DNA of 64,000 bases from Phaeobacter sp. G2 (GCA_025163595.1 CP104100.1:186001-250000); one strand, 5' to 3'. Counted from the first letter of the stretch, positions 46,552 through 55,935 are shown. Numbers and translations: made by a program. The notes: a model not told the origin generated them from the letters alone.

Positions 46552-47025
46552 ATGGACCTTATTGCTGATATCCTGCTTGCGGCGGGGGCCCTTGGGGCCG
46601 GATTTTACTGTTTGGTGCTTTCGCGCCGGTTGAAACGGTTCAATGACCTGGAAAAGGGCGTCGGCGGAGCCGTTGCTGTACTTTCCTCGCAAGTAGATGA
46701 CTTGAATAAATCTTTTGCCTCGGCGCGGCAAATCACTGAGGGCTCGAGCCAGGCGCTGGATCAGCTCACCGGGCGGGCCGAATCGGTGGCGCAGCGGCTG
46801 GAACTGATGATGGCTTCGATGCATGACATGCCGGAAGCAAATGTCGCAGCCCCGCAGCCCCGCCGGGCTGTCGCCCCTGATGCGGAAGAAAACGATGCTC
46901 TGGCTGTTGCCTATGAGACCGAATCCGCCCCAGAGGCCGCAGTAGAGACACAGGCAGAAGATCCAAACAAAGCGGCCGGCGTTATGTTTGTGCGTCACAA
47001 CCGCGATAAGAATCGGGTGGCGTGA
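46552..47025 (+). CDS. Membrane-anchored coiled-coil protein in the flagellar cluster
   Basis: I do not recognise a family. The 157-residue product has one N-terminal membrane helix (residues 3-22), then about 65 residues of predicted coiled coil (RLKRFNDLEKGVGG...QITEGSSQALDQLTGRAES) and an acidic, low-complexity tail ending in KAAGVMFVRHNRDKNRVA. It lies 9 bp after fliL and its stop overlaps the motE-like start, so it is almost certainly co-expressed with stator genes. A structural or stator-linked role is an inference from position. The ribosome site AGGAG is strong. Confidence 0.75.
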   Translation: MDLIADILLAAGALGAGFYCLVLSRRLKRFNDLEKGVGGAVAVLSSQVDDLNKSFASARQITEGSSQALDQLTGRAESVAQRLELMMASMHDMPEANVAAPQPRRAVAPDAEENDALAVAYETESAPEAAVETQAEDPNKAAGVMFVRHNRDKNRVA

Positions 47026-47654
47026 TGACTGCAAAACAGCCAAAGACCAAAAAGCAAAAGAAGCCAGGTCGTAGCCGGAGCAGCGCCTTGTTCTTGTTGT
47101 CGCTGCTTTTGATCGGCTCGGCGCTGGTGCGTCTGGGCATGGAGGCCGGTCCGGCAATCGCGCGGGAAGTTTCCAATCTTCAGAACGGCGAAGACCAAGA
47201 GCCCGCCCATGGCGGCCAGATGCAAAGCCAGGGCATGCCGTCTTCTGCTGAGCTGCAGGCGATGCTGGCAGCCTTTAAGGAGCGCGAAGCGGCGCTTGAG
47301 CTGCGCGAAGCTGAAATCGAAGACCGCATGAAGGCTTTGGGAATCGCTGACGAGGCCATTGACCGGAAACTGGCGGCCTTGGAGAAGGCGGAAGAAGAGC
47401 TGCGGACAACATTGGCATTGGCCGATGGTGCCACAGAGGCTGATGTTGACCGTCTGACCACTGTTTATGAACAGATGAAGCCAAAAGAATCGGCAGCACT
47501 GTTTGAAGAAATGGATCCCAATTTTGCGGCGGGTTTCCTGGCACGTATGCGGCCAGAGGCTGCGGCTGGTATCATGGCCGGTCTGAGCCCGGAAGCAGCC
47601 TATACAATCAGCGTTGTGATGGCTGGACGTAACAGCGGAGTTCCCAAGGAATAA
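47025..47654 (+). CDS. MotE-like stator accessory protein
   Basis: A 209-residue protein with a basic N-terminus, one membrane helix (about 24-42), a long coiled coil (about residues 80-135: KEREAALELREAEIEDRMKALG and following) and a C-terminal MgtE_N-like domain with TTVYEQMKPKESAALFEEMDP and ARMRPEAAAGIMAGLSPE. This layout matches MotE of rhizobia, which acts as a chaperone for the periplasmic motility protein MotC. The ATG at 47025 overlaps the preceding stop. motA follows after a 76-bp gap. Confidence 0.8.
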   Translation: MTAKQPKTKKQKKPGRSRSSALFLLSLLLIGSALVRLGMEAGPAIAREVSNLQNGEDQEPAHGGQMQSQGMPSSAELQAMLAAFKEREAALELREAEIEDRMKALGIADEAIDRKLAALEKAEEELRTTLALADGATEADVDRLTTVYEQMKPKESAALFEEMDPNFAAGFLARMRPEAAAGIMAGLSPEAAYTISVVMAGRNSGVPKE

Positions 47655-47730
47655 CTTGGGCTTCGCGCTCAGGCTTTCTTAATCCGACTCGCCTAAGTTT
47701 AGAAAAAGCAATGAAATTTGGAGTGACCCT

Positions 47731-48600
47731 ATGGTCGGAATAGCAGGCATCCTGGTAATTTTTGTCATGGTATTCGGTGGGTATCTACTGGCCGGCGGCA
47801 AGATGGGGATTATTCTCAAGTCGCTTCCCTTTGAGATGATGATGATTGGCGGTGCCGCAGTGGGTGCCTTTCTGATCAGTAACGATATGGGCGGCATCAA
47901 ACACACCCTGAAAGACCTCGGGAAGGTCTTCAAAGGGGCCAAGTGGAAATCCGATGATTATCGGGATCTCCTTTGCCTTCTGTTCTCGCTGATCCGTATT
48001 GCCCGGGCCAACCCGGTCGAGGTGGAGCAGCACATTGAAGACCCTGAAAATTCCTCGGTCTTCAACAAATACCCCAAGATCCTGGCAGATGGCGAAGCGG
48101 TGAACCTGATTTGTGACACCATGCGCTCTGCCTCGATGAACTACGATGACCCGCATCAGGTCGAGGAAGTTCTGGAAAAACGCATGGAGGCCAATCACCA
48201 CCATGCGCTGCATTCCAGCCACGCTCTGCAAACCATGGCAGACGGTCTTCCGGCGCTTGGGATTGTTGCGGCTGTTTTGGGTGTTATCAAAACCATGGCC
48301 TCGATCGACCAGCCGCCAGAGGTCCTGGGTAAGATGATTGGTGGCGCGCTTGTTGGGACGTTCCTTGGGGTTTTTCTGGCCTATGGTCTGGTTGGTCCCT
48401 TTGCTGACAAGGTCAAAACCATCACCGAGGAAGACTCCCACTTTTACAAATTGATCCGCGAAGTGCTGGTTGCGAATCTTCACAACCATGCGGCTGCGAT
48501 CTGTATCGAAGTTGGTCGCCAGAACACGCCTTCGCATATTCGCCCCGGTTTTTCTGAACTGGAAGAAGCCCTTAGATCGGTAAAACAGGACGCAGCATGA
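47731..48600 (+). CDS. motA: Flagellar motor stator protein MotA
   Basis: The 289-residue ion-conducting stator subunit with four membrane helices: two near the N-terminus (residues 3-20 and 30-50) and two later (about 185-235, GLPALGIVAAVLGVIKTMASI and LVGTFLGVFLAYGLVGPFAD). The cytoplasmic loop carries LLCLLFSLIRIAR. The C-terminus is cytoplasmic with SHIRPGFSELEEAL. MotB, its partner, lies at 35.2 kb. The gene overlaps the following large ORF by four bases (ATGA), so the two are coupled. Confidence 0.95.
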   Translation: MVGIAGILVIFVMVFGGYLLAGGKMGIILKSLPFEMMMIGGAAVGAFLISNDMGGIKHTLKDLGKVFKGAKWKSDDYRDLLCLLFSLIRIARANPVEVEQHIEDPENSSVFNKYPKILADGEAVNLICDTMRSASMNYDDPHQVEEVLEKRMEANHHHALHSSHALQTMADGLPALGIVAAVLGVIKTMASIDQPPEVLGKMIGGALVGTFLGVFLAYGLVGPFADKVKTITEEDSHFYKLIREVLVANLHNHAAAICIEVGRQNTPSHIRPGFSELEEALRSVKQDAA

Positions 48601-51152
48601 TTTGGCGCGCATTTGCGATAGCCGCCACAGCGTTGGCGGCGGGCTCCTCTGCCCAGGCTGAGACCATCATCGCCCGCTCGGGCGAGCATGATGGCTTCTC
48701 GCGCCTGGTCATGCGCCTGCCGGATGGGGTGCAGTGGACGCTTAACCAATCTGGGCGTACCGCAAGCCTAAAAATTAATTCGTCTACCGCTGTATTTGAC
48801 ACCTCGCGGGTTTGGAACCTGATCCCCCGCGATCGTCTGCAGGGCCTGACACAAAGCGGCCCTGGTCAGCCTCTGCGGATGGAATTGGGCTGTGACTGTG
48901 AAATCCAGTCCTATCTGCAAAGGGATGGCTATCTGGTTGTCGATATCACAGATGGCAGCGGTGCGCCGGTGGCGTCCAATCCGGTACAGAGCAATTTTGG
49001 CGCTTTGACGCTTGGCTCTCCGGTGGAATCTGTCGCCCCAGAGCCGTCCAGGGTGCCTTCAGCTGTTGCGGGATACCGGTTCAACCTGTCCCAGGGGGCT
49101 ATCGCAGATGCCCGCATGGCGTTGAACCTGAAATCTGCCATCAGTGCTGATCGCGGCGGACAAGTTAGCCGACAACAGCCAGAGCCCGAACCGGAACCTG
49201 TCAAGACGACCAAGGAAATGATTGCCGAGTCCGCTCGTTTGGCTGAACCCGAACCGGTCGGGTCGCGCGGTGCTGCGGTTCTGGCTGCTGGACTGGATGC
49301 GGAACTGGGTCTGAACCAAACACCGGCCACCCCGGAACCTGTGGCAGAAGACGAGACCGCAGCGCAAGAAACTGCGGAAGTCTTGGATGAACTGCCCGAG
49401 ATGAATTTGTTGCTCAATATGGATGAAACCGCGCGGGCTGCGGCGGTGAACGCTTCAGAGCAGCGGTTGCTGCAACAGATTGGCAGGGCAGCGAACCAGG
49501 GTTTGCTGGATGTGGCACGGTCAGGGGATGCGGATGGCAGTCGGCCATTGGAGCTGCTGGGGCGGGCAGATCGCCCCCTGAACCCGCTTGACAATATTTC
49601 TGTGACCTCGGCCATCGACCGCGAGACCGGTTTGATTGCGCGCGCGACCACGGATTCCAACATTGATGACCACTGTCTGCCGGATCGCCGAATCGCTATT
49701 CACACCTGGGGCAACGACAGCCCCTTTGCGGATCAGCTTGGCCCGTTGCGCGGTGCCTTGGTGCGTGAATTTGATGATGTAAACCCAGCCGGTGTGCGGG
49801 CTCTTGCCAAGCTTTATCTATACTTTGGCTTTGGGGCCGAAGCCCGGAGCATGTTGTCGATGCTGCCAGAAGAACGGGTCGACGCCGAGCAACAGGCAAC
49901 GCTTATGGCGATGGCAGATCTGATGGATGGCAAAGGGATCGGCATCAATCATCCGTTTTCGGGGCAGCAGGGCTGCAATGGGCAAACCGCGCTTTGGTCG
50001 GTGCTGGCAGATGGTAACATCCGCAAAACGGCCAATACCGATGCAATTCAGCAGGCCTTTGCCAAGCTGCCTGTGCATCTGCGGGTGAATTTTGGCCCTC
50101 GTCTCAGCTCGATGTTTGCTGAATCTGGTGATCTTCATATTGCCGAATCTATATTGCGCTCTGTCAGCCGCACAGGGGCGGAATTTGTGCCGGAGATCAA
50201 CTTGGCCGAAGCCGCAATTGCAGAACTGGAAGGCGATACTGAGGTGGTGGCAGAAAAGCTCACCGAAGAGGTCGCCGAGCGTACTGAAAGCGCGCCCACG
50301 GCTTTGATTGATTTGATTGAGCTCAGCTATAACGAACGCAAAGCCCTGTCTCCGGATGTGCCAGAGCTGATCGCCTCCTATGAACTGGAGAGCCGCGATA
50401 CCCCTCTGGGTGGGCCTCTGCGCAAGGCCGGTGTGGTGTCCCTGGCCTTGACCGGAGAGTTCGCGCAGGCTTTTGACAAGTTGAAGCAGGTCACCCGGCG
50501 TGATGGGCCAGCGGCGCGGGCTGATGTGCTTGATCCGCTGATGACACTGCTGACCGAACGGGCAGATGATGTGACCTTTCTGCAGTATGGTCTGGTGTTT
50601 GCCGGTCAATCGACCGCCGCCGAAGCTGGCCCGGTGGCTGAGCTGATGGCACGTCGCCTGCTGGATCTGGGGTTTGCGGAACAGGCGCAGTCCTTGCTGC
50701 AGAAACTGGCGCTGGAGCCTGAAAACAAGGACCGTCGCCTGATGATGGCCGAAACCGCGCTGGCGCTGGGCAAACCCCATAACGCGCTGGTGGAATTGAT
50801 GGGGCTTGAGGGATCGGAAGCCAATCGGATGCGGGCCGCTGCCCTGTGGCGCAACGGTGAATTTGCGCGCTCTGGCGAGTATATGCTGGGAGAAGACAGC
50901 AACGCGGCTGCCCGTGGCTTCTGGCACTCGGAAGACATGGAGGCGATCGAGACCATGGCGCCTGCTGAGGATGCGCCCTTTGGACAGGTTGCCACGGTGA
51001 CCAGCCAGATTTCCGAAACCAGCCAGGATCCCGAAGGTCTGTCACCGCTGGCCCATGCACGGGCTCTGGTCGAGAGCAGCATCGGCACCCGTGACAATAT
51101 TCTCGACCTGCTCAATAGGGTCGATTCTGCAAATGCCCCCCCTGTTGAATAG
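48597..51152 (+). CDS. Large periplasmic protein coupled to motA
   Basis: An 851-residue protein with an N-terminal Sec signal (residues 1-22, ending SSAQA). A first region, about residues 22-130, looks like beta strands (FSRLVMRLPDGVQWTLNQSGR) as in AMIN-type domains; a low-complexity segment follows (QPEPEPEPV near 195), then a long helical repeat part (about 370-800) with TPR-like periodicity. No enzyme motif is seen. It overlaps motA by four bases and follows the motE-like gene, so it may be the functional counterpart of MotC, although I see no sequence proof. A strong hairpin lies after it. Confidence 0.75.
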   Translation: MIWRAFAIAATALAAGSSAQAETIIARSGEHDGFSRLVMRLPDGVQWTLNQSGRTASLKINSSTAVFDTSRVWNLIPRDRLQGLTQSGPGQPLRMELGCDCEIQSYLQRDGYLVVDITDGSGAPVASNPVQSNFGALTLGSPVESVAPEPSRVPSAVAGYRFNLSQGAIADARMALNLKSAISADRGGQVSRQQPEPEPEPVKTTKEMIAESARLAEPEPVGSRGAAVLAAGLDAELGLNQTPATPEPVAEDETAAQETAEVLDELPEMNLLLNMDETARAAAVNASEQRLLQQIGRAANQGLLDVARSGDADGSRPLELLGRADRPLNPLDNISVTSAIDRETGLIARATTDSNIDDHCLPDRRIAIHTWGNDSPFADQLGPLRGALVREFDDVNPAGVRALAKLYLYFGFGAEARSMLSMLPEERVDAEQQATLMAMADLMDGKGIGINHPFSGQQGCNGQTALWSVLADGNIRKTANTDAIQQAFAKLPVHLRVNFGPRLSSMFAESGDLHIAESILRSVSRTGAEFVPEINLAEAAIAELEGDTEVVAEKLTEEVAERTESAPTALIDLIELSYNERKALSPDVPELIASYELESRDTPLGGPLRKAGVVSLALTGEFAQAFDKLKQVTRRDGPAARADVLDPLMTLLTERADDVTFLQYGLVFAGQSTAAEAGPVAELMARRLLDLGFAEQAQSLLQKLALEPENKDRRLMMAETALALGKPHNALVELMGLEGSEANRMRAAALWRNGEFARSGEYMLGEDSNAAARGFWHSEDMEAIETMAPAEDAPFGQVATVTSQISETSQDPEGLSPLAHARALVESSIGTRDNILDLLNRVDSANAPPVE

Positions 51153-51576
51153 GGGCCAGGCTGAATAAGGGCCAGTTCGGGGCGCTTTTGACGTGTTGAT
51201 GAAGTTGCGAAAGGCCGCCTCTTGGGGCGGCCTTTCGCTGTCCTGCTAACACTTTGTCAACTGTCTGAAACTACCTTGGATTTTAGATTAATCCGCGATT
51301 GGACAGGCAGAATGCCGTTAGCTATCAGAACTTCAGATCGACGCATGTCGCGGTCTTTGAACCACAGGTCTCCCCCTGCCGCCTCGGGGCGGCAATTTGG
51401 GGCGATATCCAGTGCTGCTCAGACCGGGGCAAAATATGCCGTGGTCTTGAAGGGGACACCTTTCAAAACTTTTGAACGCAGGGCCTGCGCCGGAAGCTCC
51501 ACCCCGTGTGGGGGGCTTTGGCATGTCCGCAAAGACCACATCGTCCTCAACAGCCTGATTGCTCCAGAACAAGAGA
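51153..51576 (+). other. Long hairpin-rich leader upstream of flhA
   Basis: A 424-bp gap. It holds the terminator at 51207-51238, then several inverted repeats: TGCCGCC-tcgg-GGCGGCA (51377-51394) and a CCCC-GTGT-GGGG hairpin (about 51502-51513). A 122-codon frame from 51222 to 51590 opens inside the terminator stem and overlaps the flhA start; a shorter start at 51312 exists. The sequence does not resemble a protein I know and I do not call it a gene. Confidence 0.5.
51207..51238 (+). terminator. Terminator hairpin after the motA operon
   Basis: A perfect 13-bp stem GCGAAAGGCCGCC/GGCGGCCTTTCGC (51207-51219 with 51226-51238) with the loop TCTTGG, 54 bp after the large periplasmic gene. The T-run is inside the stem (CCTTTCGC) and no further tract follows. 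Confidence 0.8.
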
Positions 51577-53676
51577 ATGCTCGTGCCTAAATTTACCGTT
51601 CAACAGCTTTTTAGCCCGACAGTGCTTTTGGCGCTGGCTCTGATGGCGATCATCGTGATGATGATCCTGCCCATGCCAGCCTGGGTACTGGATGTGGGCC
51701 TTGCCGCGTCATTTGGCCTGGCGATCCTGATCTTCACCATTACCCTGTTCATCGAGCGGCCGCTGGATTTCTCGTCCTTCCCGACGATCCTGCTGGCCTC
51801 CTTGATGCTGCGCCTGTCGCTGAACATTTCGTCAACCAAGCTGATCATCGGCCAGGGTCATACCGGCACAGATGCGGCCGGCGATGTGATCCAGGGCTTT
51901 GCTCAGTTTGTCATGAGCGGCAGCGTGTTTCTGGGTCTGGTGACCTTTGGCGTTCTGCTTATTGTTAACTTCATGGTCATCAACAAGGGCGCGGCCCGGA
52001 TGGCCGAAGTTGGTGCACGTTTTGCCCTGGACGGGATGCCGGGCAAACAGATGGCGATTGACGCCGACATGTCGGCAGGCGCGATTGACCATGCCACCGC
52101 CAAGGAGCGCCGCGAGAACGACCAGAAGGAAACCACCTTCTTTGGCTCGCTGGATGGGGCGTCGAAATTTGTCAAAGGGGACGCGGTTGCCGGTCTGCTT
52201 ATTACGCTGTTGAACCTGGTGATGGGTCTGGTGATGGGCGTTATTGTCCACGGGATGCCAGTTGCGACGGCTTTTGAAACCTATGCAATCCTGACTGTTG
52301 GGGATGGGCTGGTTTCGCAGATTCCATCGGTCATCATCTCGATTGCTGCGGCGCTGTTGCTGGCCCGTGGTGGGGCCACCGGCGCGACCGATATCGCGCT
52401 GATGGATCAGTTTGGCAAACACCCGGCGGCCCTGGCCACGGTTGCGGTGCTGATGGTGATGTTTGCGCTGGTCCCTGGCCTGCCGTTCCTGCCCTTTGTT
52501 ATCGGGGGGGCGGTTCTGGGCTTTGCGGCCTATCGTATTCAGGTGAAAATCAAGGCCAAAGAAGACGCCGAAATCGAAGACGAGATGGAGGAAACCGCCA
52601 ATCCAACACCGAGCAAGGCGCTGGGCGATATCCTTGATCTTGACGATTTGCACCTGGAGTTTGCCCCGGATCTGGTCAGCATGGTGCTGGATGCCGGCAC
52701 CGGGTTAGACGCGCGTATCGCCAACATGCGGACCCATATTGCCACCAGCTTTGGCCTGATTTTGCCCGAAATCCGTCTCACAGATCAGGCGGATCTGGTG
52801 CGCGGAACCTATGTGGTGAAAGTGCAGGGGGTCGAACAGGTGCGGGGGACGCTACACCCGGATATGGTCCTGGCCTTGATGCCCGACAACCATAGTGCGC
52901 TGCCCCCAGGGACGGACGTAACCGAGCCCGTCTATGGCGCGCCTGCCCGCTGGATTAATGCGGCGCAACAACAGGATGCTGTTCTTGCTGGGGCCACGGT
53001 CGTGACCCCGCCGGAAATCCTGGCAACGCATCTTCTGGAAGTGATCAAACAGAACTTTGCCCGCTTGCTGACCTTCAAATCCCTGCGCCGCCTGCTGAAT
53101 GAAATGACCGAGCTGTCGGATCCGTTCCGCGCCGAAGCCAACCGCAAGCTGCTGGAGGATCTGGTGCCCGACAAGGTGCCATTGGATACCCTGCATGCGG
53201 TCCTGCGCCTGCTGTTGGAAGAGCGGGTGTCGATCCGCAATATTCCTCTGATTCTGGAGGCCATTGCAGAGGCACGCATCCACTCTACCCAGCCAGAGGT
53301 AATCTGCGAACAGGTGCGTCAGCGCCTCGGTTTCCAGCTGGTTGCCGAGATGAAGCGCGAAGATGGCACCATCCCGCTGATCCAATTGGCGCCAGAGTGG
53401 GAGGATACCTTTTCGACCTATCAGGTGGATGTCAGCGCCGGCAATCTCGATGTGGCCCTGCCGCCTGATATGTTCAACCGCTTGGCAGAGGGTCTGAGCG
53501 AGCGCCTGAACACGGTGACAGAACAGGGCGTCTTTGCCGCCGTGGTGACCTCTACCCGCCGCCGTCGCTATCTGCGCACCATTCTGAAATCCCGTGGCAT
53601 CACCAATCCGGTGCTCTCGTTTGAGGAAATTGGTCTGGAAGCCCGCCCGGCATTGGTTGGAATGGTTGCCGCATGA
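51577..53676 (+). CDS. flhA: Flagellar export gate protein FlhA
   Basis: The 699-residue ring-forming export gate component that couples proton flow to secretion. Eight membrane helices in the first 320 residues include LMLRLSLNISSTKLIIG and the FHIPEP-like cytoplasmic loop (VGARFALDGMPGKQMAIDADMSAG, with AIDHATAKERRE). The C-terminal cytoplasmic domain (from about 350) ends with TSTRRRRYLRTILKSRGITNPVLSFEEI. The ATG at 51577 (MLVPKFTVQQ) is preferred over 51559. It overlaps fliR by four bases and heads flhA-fliR-flhB-coiled coil. Confidence 0.96.
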   Translation: MLVPKFTVQQLFSPTVLLALALMAIIVMMILPMPAWVLDVGLAASFGLAILIFTITLFIERPLDFSSFPTILLASLMLRLSLNISSTKLIIGQGHTGTDAAGDVIQGFAQFVMSGSVFLGLVTFGVLLIVNFMVINKGAARMAEVGARFALDGMPGKQMAIDADMSAGAIDHATAKERRENDQKETTFFGSLDGASKFVKGDAVAGLLITLLNLVMGLVMGVIVHGMPVATAFETYAILTVGDGLVSQIPSVIISIAAALLLARGGATGATDIALMDQFGKHPAALATVAVLMVMFALVPGLPFLPFVIGGAVLGFAAYRIQVKIKAKEDAEIEDEMEETANPTPSKALGDILDLDDLHLEFAPDLVSMVLDAGTGLDARIANMRTHIATSFGLILPEIRLTDQADLVRGTYVVKVQGVEQVRGTLHPDMVLALMPDNHSALPPGTDVTEPVYGAPARWINAAQQQDAVLAGATVVTPPEILATHLLEVIKQNFARLLTFKSLRRLLNEMTELSDPFRAEANRKLLEDLVPDKVPLDTLHAVLRLLLEERVSIRNIPLILEAIAEARIHSTQPEVICEQVRQRLGFQLVAEMKREDGTIPLIQLAPEWEDTFSTYQVDVSAGNLDVALPPDMFNRLAEGLSERLNTVTEQGVFAAVVTSTRRRRYLRTILKSRGITNPVLSFEEIGLEARPALVGMVAA

Positions 53677-54449
53677 CACTGCTGGATCTGCCTCCAGAGT
53701 TGCGGGCGTTTCTCGGAGCGAGTTTCTGGCATTTTGCCATTGTCTTCTTGCGGGTTGGTGCCATGACCTCAGTGCTGCCGGCCTTTGGTGAACAATATGT
53801 CCCGATGAATATTAAGCTGGCGATTGCCGTTGCTTTTACCTTTGTCGTGGCGCCGGCCTTGCCCCTGTTTCCAGAGCCGACATCACCGCTGCATTTTGCC
53901 GGTTTAGCCACCAGCGAGGCCATTGTTGGCCTGGCGTTGGGGATGTCGGTGCGGCTGTTTCTCATGGGGTTGCAGATCGCTGGCACAATTGCAGCGCAAA
54001 GCACCTCCCTGTCGCAGGTTCTGGGTAATATCGGCGCCGATTCCCTGCCGGCAATGGGGGCAGTGTTACTGGTGTCAGGCCTGGCGCTGGCAGTGATGAT
54101 GGGGCTGCATGTCCGGGTGGCGGAGTTTTTGATCTATTCCTACCAGATTTTTCCGCTCGGCGATTACCCTGCGCCCGCTGGTTTTTCCGAATGGGGCATA
54201 CACCGGATCGCCCGCGCGTTCTACATGGCCTTCACCCTGGCGGCGCCTTTTCTCATTACGGCGGTGATCTACAATCTGGCGCTGGGCGTGATCAACCGTG
54301 CCATGCCTCAGTTGATGGTGTTCTTTGTTGGTGCGCCGGTAATCACCTTTGGTGGCCTGTTCATTCTGATGGTTGCCAGCCCGATGATCCTGGATGTCTG
54401 GATGCGCGAGATGATGACCTTTTTTGCTGATCCCGGAGGTGGCCTGTAA
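53673..54449 (+). CDS. fliR: Flagellar export gate protein FliR
   Basis: A 258-residue polytopic protein of the FliPQR export channel, with about six membrane segments. Family features include SFWHFAIVFLRVGAMTSVLPAFGEQYVP at the N-terminus, EAIVGLALGMSVRLFLMGLQIAGTIAAQSTSLS, and PAPAGFSEWG in the later loop. Start overlaps the flhA stop (ATGA), and its stop shares a base with the flhB start. FliR normally contacts FlhB, its neighbour here. Confidence 0.95.
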   Translation: MTLLDLPPELRAFLGASFWHFAIVFLRVGAMTSVLPAFGEQYVPMNIKLAIAVAFTFVVAPALPLFPEPTSPLHFAGLATSEAIVGLALGMSVRLFLMGLQIAGTIAAQSTSLSQVLGNIGADSLPAMGAVLLVSGLALAVMMGLHVRVAEFLIYSYQIFPLGDYPAPAGFSEWGIHRIARAFYMAFTLAAPFLITAVIYNLALGVINRAMPQLMVFFVGAPVITFGGLFILMVASPMILDVWMREMMTFFADPGGGL

Positions 54450-55531
54450 TGAGCGGCGACGACGATTCAGACAAGTCATTTGAGCCAACGGAGGCCAAGC
54501 TGCGCAAAGCGCGGGAGAAAGGTGAGGTTGCCAAATCAACCGACCTTTCCGTCGCCGCCGCCTATATGGGGTTGGTCGTCGCCTTATATGCGGCTGGCCA
54601 CGGTATGGTGACCGAATTTGGCACTGTGTTGATGTCAATTATCGACCAGCCCGACCGGCTGGCGAAACAGCTGTTTTCCGGCAATGGAACGCCACCGATT
54701 GGCGGCATGATTGCGGCACTGGCCTGGCCTTTGCTGCCGCTGTTTATCATTCCTTTTGTGCTGGTTCTGTTGTCCATCGTCGGCCAACGGGCACTGGTCT
54801 TTGCGCCCAGCAAGCTTGAACCAAAGATGTCGCGGCTTTCGATTATTTCCAACGCCAAGAACAAGTTTGGTCGCGCTGGGCTGTTTGAGTTTGGCAAAAG
54901 CGCCTTCAAGCTGATGATCTATTCGATCTGTCTTGGGGTTTACCTCAATAACCGGATGCCCGAGATGATCGCTTCGTCGGCAACCGGGGCTTCTTCGGTG
55001 ATCAAGATGCTGGCAGAGCTGGGAATGGAGTTCCTGGTGATTGCCTTGCTGATCTCGATCACCATCGGGGTGGTGGATGCGATTTTCCAGCACGATGAAC
55101 ACCGCCGCAAGAACATGATGTCACGCAAGGAAATCCAGGACGAAAACAAGGATGCCGAAGGCGATCCCCATATGAAGGGTAAGCGACGTCAAAAAGCCAT
55201 GGAAATTGCCACGGGCCAGATGATGGCTGCGGTGCCAGAGGCCAGCGTTGTGATCGTCAACCCGACCCACTATGCGGTAGCGCTGAAATGGGAGGGCGGT
55301 GCCGGTACGGCGCCGGTCTGCGTGGCCAAAGGTGTGGATGAGGTCGCGGCGACCATTCGCCGGATCGCCAATGAAAACGCCATTCCGATCCACAGTGATC
55401 CGCCAACGGCGCGGGCACTTTACGCCACCATCGGGATCGGTGACGAGGTTGAAGAAGAATATTATGCACCGGTGGCCGCGGCGATCCGCTTTGCTGATGA
55501 GATGCGCGAACGCGCCAAGGGAGGTCTGTGA
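54449..55531 (+). CDS. flhB: Flagellar export switch protein FlhB
   Basis: Controls the switch from hook to filament export by autocleavage. The 360-residue product starts with a charged region FEPTEAKLRKAREKGEVAKS, the FlhB signature, then four membrane helices and the cytoplasmic domain. The self-cleavage site NPTH lies at residues 271-274 in VIVNPTHYAVALKW, and KGVDEVAATIRRIANENAIPI is conserved downstream. Its stop overlaps the ATG of the following coiled-coil gene. Confidence 0.97.
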   Translation: MSGDDDSDKSFEPTEAKLRKAREKGEVAKSTDLSVAAAYMGLVVALYAAGHGMVTEFGTVLMSIIDQPDRLAKQLFSGNGTPPIGGMIAALAWPLLPLFIIPFVLVLLSIVGQRALVFAPSKLEPKMSRLSIISNAKNKFGRAGLFEFGKSAFKLMIYSICLGVYLNNRMPEMIASSATGASSVIKMLAELGMEFLVIALLISITIGVVDAIFQHDEHRRKNMMSRKEIQDENKDAEGDPHMKGKRRQKAMEIATGQMMAAVPEASVVIVNPTHYAVALKWEGGAGTAPVCVAKGVDEVAATIRRIANENAIPIHSDPPTARALYATIGIGDEVEEEYYAPVAAAIRFADEMRERAKGGL

Positions 55532-55935
55532 TGAAACAAAAGATGGCCATGCTCAAACAGATGGCTGCTGTCACCGAAGCGCAGTATCTGAAAGAACACG
55601 CCAAAATCAAACCCATCCTGGACCAAGAGGCGCGGCTGCGTGGCCAGTTGACCAAATTGGAGGCCCAGGTTCGTGAGGCCCGTTCAGAGGCTGATAGCGA
55701 CATGCCGATGAAGGCGCTGGGGGCTGATCTGTTGTGGGAGGGCTGGCATTTGAACACGCGCCGCAACCTTAACATGCAGCTGGCGCAGGTCACCGCCCGC
55801 AAACTGATGGCGATGGATCGTCTGCGCCAGACCTTTGGCCGCAAAACCGCCGTGGGTGATATGGCAAAGACTGAAAAACGGCGGCTGAAAACAGCCCGCG
55901 CAAAATCCCTGGAGGCGCAATTGCTCGGGCTTTGA
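55531..55935 (+). CDS. Small coiled-coil protein after flhB, FliJ-like by position
   Basis: A 134-residue soluble, highly charged and helical protein (KQKMAMLKQMAAVTEAQYLK at the start; KTEKRRLKTARAKSLEAQLL at the end). The sequence is not clearly FliJ, but size, helicity and coupling to flhB fit a FliJ-type export chaperone, which is otherwise missing here. An annotation of unknown function is equally fair. The ATG at 55531 overlaps the flhB stop (TGATG). No sharp terminator was seen in the 266 bp before the next gene. Confidence 0.7.
   Translation: MKQKMAMLKQMAAVTEAQYLKEHAKIKPILDQEARLRGQLTKLEAQVREARSEADSDMPMKALGADLLWEGWHLNTRRNLNMQLAQVTARKLMAMDRLRQTFGRKTAVGDMAKTEKRRLKTARAKSLEAQLLGL

Noticed and set aside
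51222..51590. 122-codon ORF upstream of flhA
   Set aside because: Starts within the stem of a terminator and overlaps flhA; composition is not protein-like. Kept only as a note on the leader.
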